Below are positions 5,713 through 5,817 of a stretch of 5,817 nucleotides of DNA, one piece after another. The first letter of the stretch is position 1, and every line of letters begins with the position of its first letter. Source of the stretch: Tissierellia bacterium (GTDB taxonomy: Bacteria > Bacillota > Clostridia > Tissierellales > Tissierellaceae); the NCBI GenBank assembly GCA_012521625.1, contig JAAYLY010000032.1, positions 1 through 5,817 on the forward strand. Direction: 5' to 3'. The notes under the pieces are model-generated. The model was not told the origin of the DNA. It did no database searches and saw only the letters and a program-made list of their open reading frames with translations. Made by a program: the position numbers and the translations under genes.

Positions 5713-5817
5713 CTAATTCTTATCTTGTTCATATCTATCTCTTATTAACATTAATTCCTCTATAGGTCTTTTATAGGTCTTTTCTAACCCTTGTCTATCT
5801 TTAATACTTTATAATCT
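5713..5817 (-). pseudogene. Possible C-terminal end of a minus-strand gene, with an apparent frameshift; unrecognised
   Basis: On the minus strand 31 open codons (5808-5716) end at TAG (5715-5713), followed at once by TGA. They encode a charged, helix-like peptide with GLEKTYKRPIEELML and IRDRYEQDKN, which looks more like protein than random AT-rich DNA. The frame is closed upstream by TAA at 5811-5809 and has no usable start except an internal ATG. A second frame from the right edge reads DYKVLKIDKG and then stops; adding one G in the GGG run near 5790 would join the two. This suggests either a decayed gene or a sequence error. The bidirectional terminator at 5620-5646 fits a minus-strand gene ending here. 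I do not recognise the family, and chance is a real alternative. Confidence 0.25.
5761..5782. repeat. Perfect 11-bp tandem duplication
   Basis: TATAGGTCTTT occurs twice in a row (5761-5771 and 5772-5782) with no mismatch. It lies inside the possible minus-strand coding remnant. Because 11 is not a multiple of 3, a recent duplication here would shift a reading frame. Slippage during replication is the simplest origin. Confidence 0.85.

Noticed and set aside
1..5817. CRISPR array, tRNA, rRNA, insertion sequence or prophage genes
   Set aside because: No regularly spaced long repeats, cloverleaf-like sequences, transposase motifs or terminal inverted repeats were seen on either strand.

Overview
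The window looks like a chromosomal segment of a low-GC, Gram-positive bacterium, probably an anaerobic clostridia-like Bacillota. The grounds are AT-rich intergenic DNA, frequent AGG/ATA/TTA codons, A/G-rich Shine-Dalgarno sites, U-tract hairpin terminators, a PcrA-type helicase and an LtaS-type lipoteichoic acid synthase. No RNA gene, CRISPR array, insertion sequence or prophage gene was seen. The assignment to an order is inference only.

Layout. Positions 1-1994 (minus) hold the first 664 codons of the DNA helicase PcrA, which runs off the left edge. A short intergenic region (1995-2122) holds its ribosome binding site, a candidate promoter, and a strong terminator for the next gene. Positions 2123-4138 (minus) encode a complete membrane-anchored LTA synthase family protein. 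A 301-bp AT-rich divergent control region (4139-4439) follows. It holds an RNA-hairpin-forming leader for the LTA synthase gene, candidate promoters in both directions, and three TTACAA direct repeats phased at exactly 11 bp. Positions 4440-5615 (plus) encode a complete YibE/F family membrane protein, followed by a terminator that is symmetric enough to work in both directions. The last 170 bp have no intact gene but may contain the end of a minus-strand gene with a frameshift.

Function. PcrA is a housekeeping helicase that shares direction with the LTA synthase gene but is separated from it by a terminator and its own promoter. The LTA synthase family protein and the YibE/F protein are divergently transcribed from one control region. 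Both are membrane proteins with an extracytoplasmic part, so joint control, perhaps by phosphate or envelope state, is possible but unproven. The most interesting signal is this control region: a Pho-box-like array of 11-bp repeats between the two start sites, plus a leader hairpin whose 5' arm also complements the Shine-Dalgarno site of the LTA synthase gene. No clearly new multi-gene system is present; the genes themselves are recognisable families.
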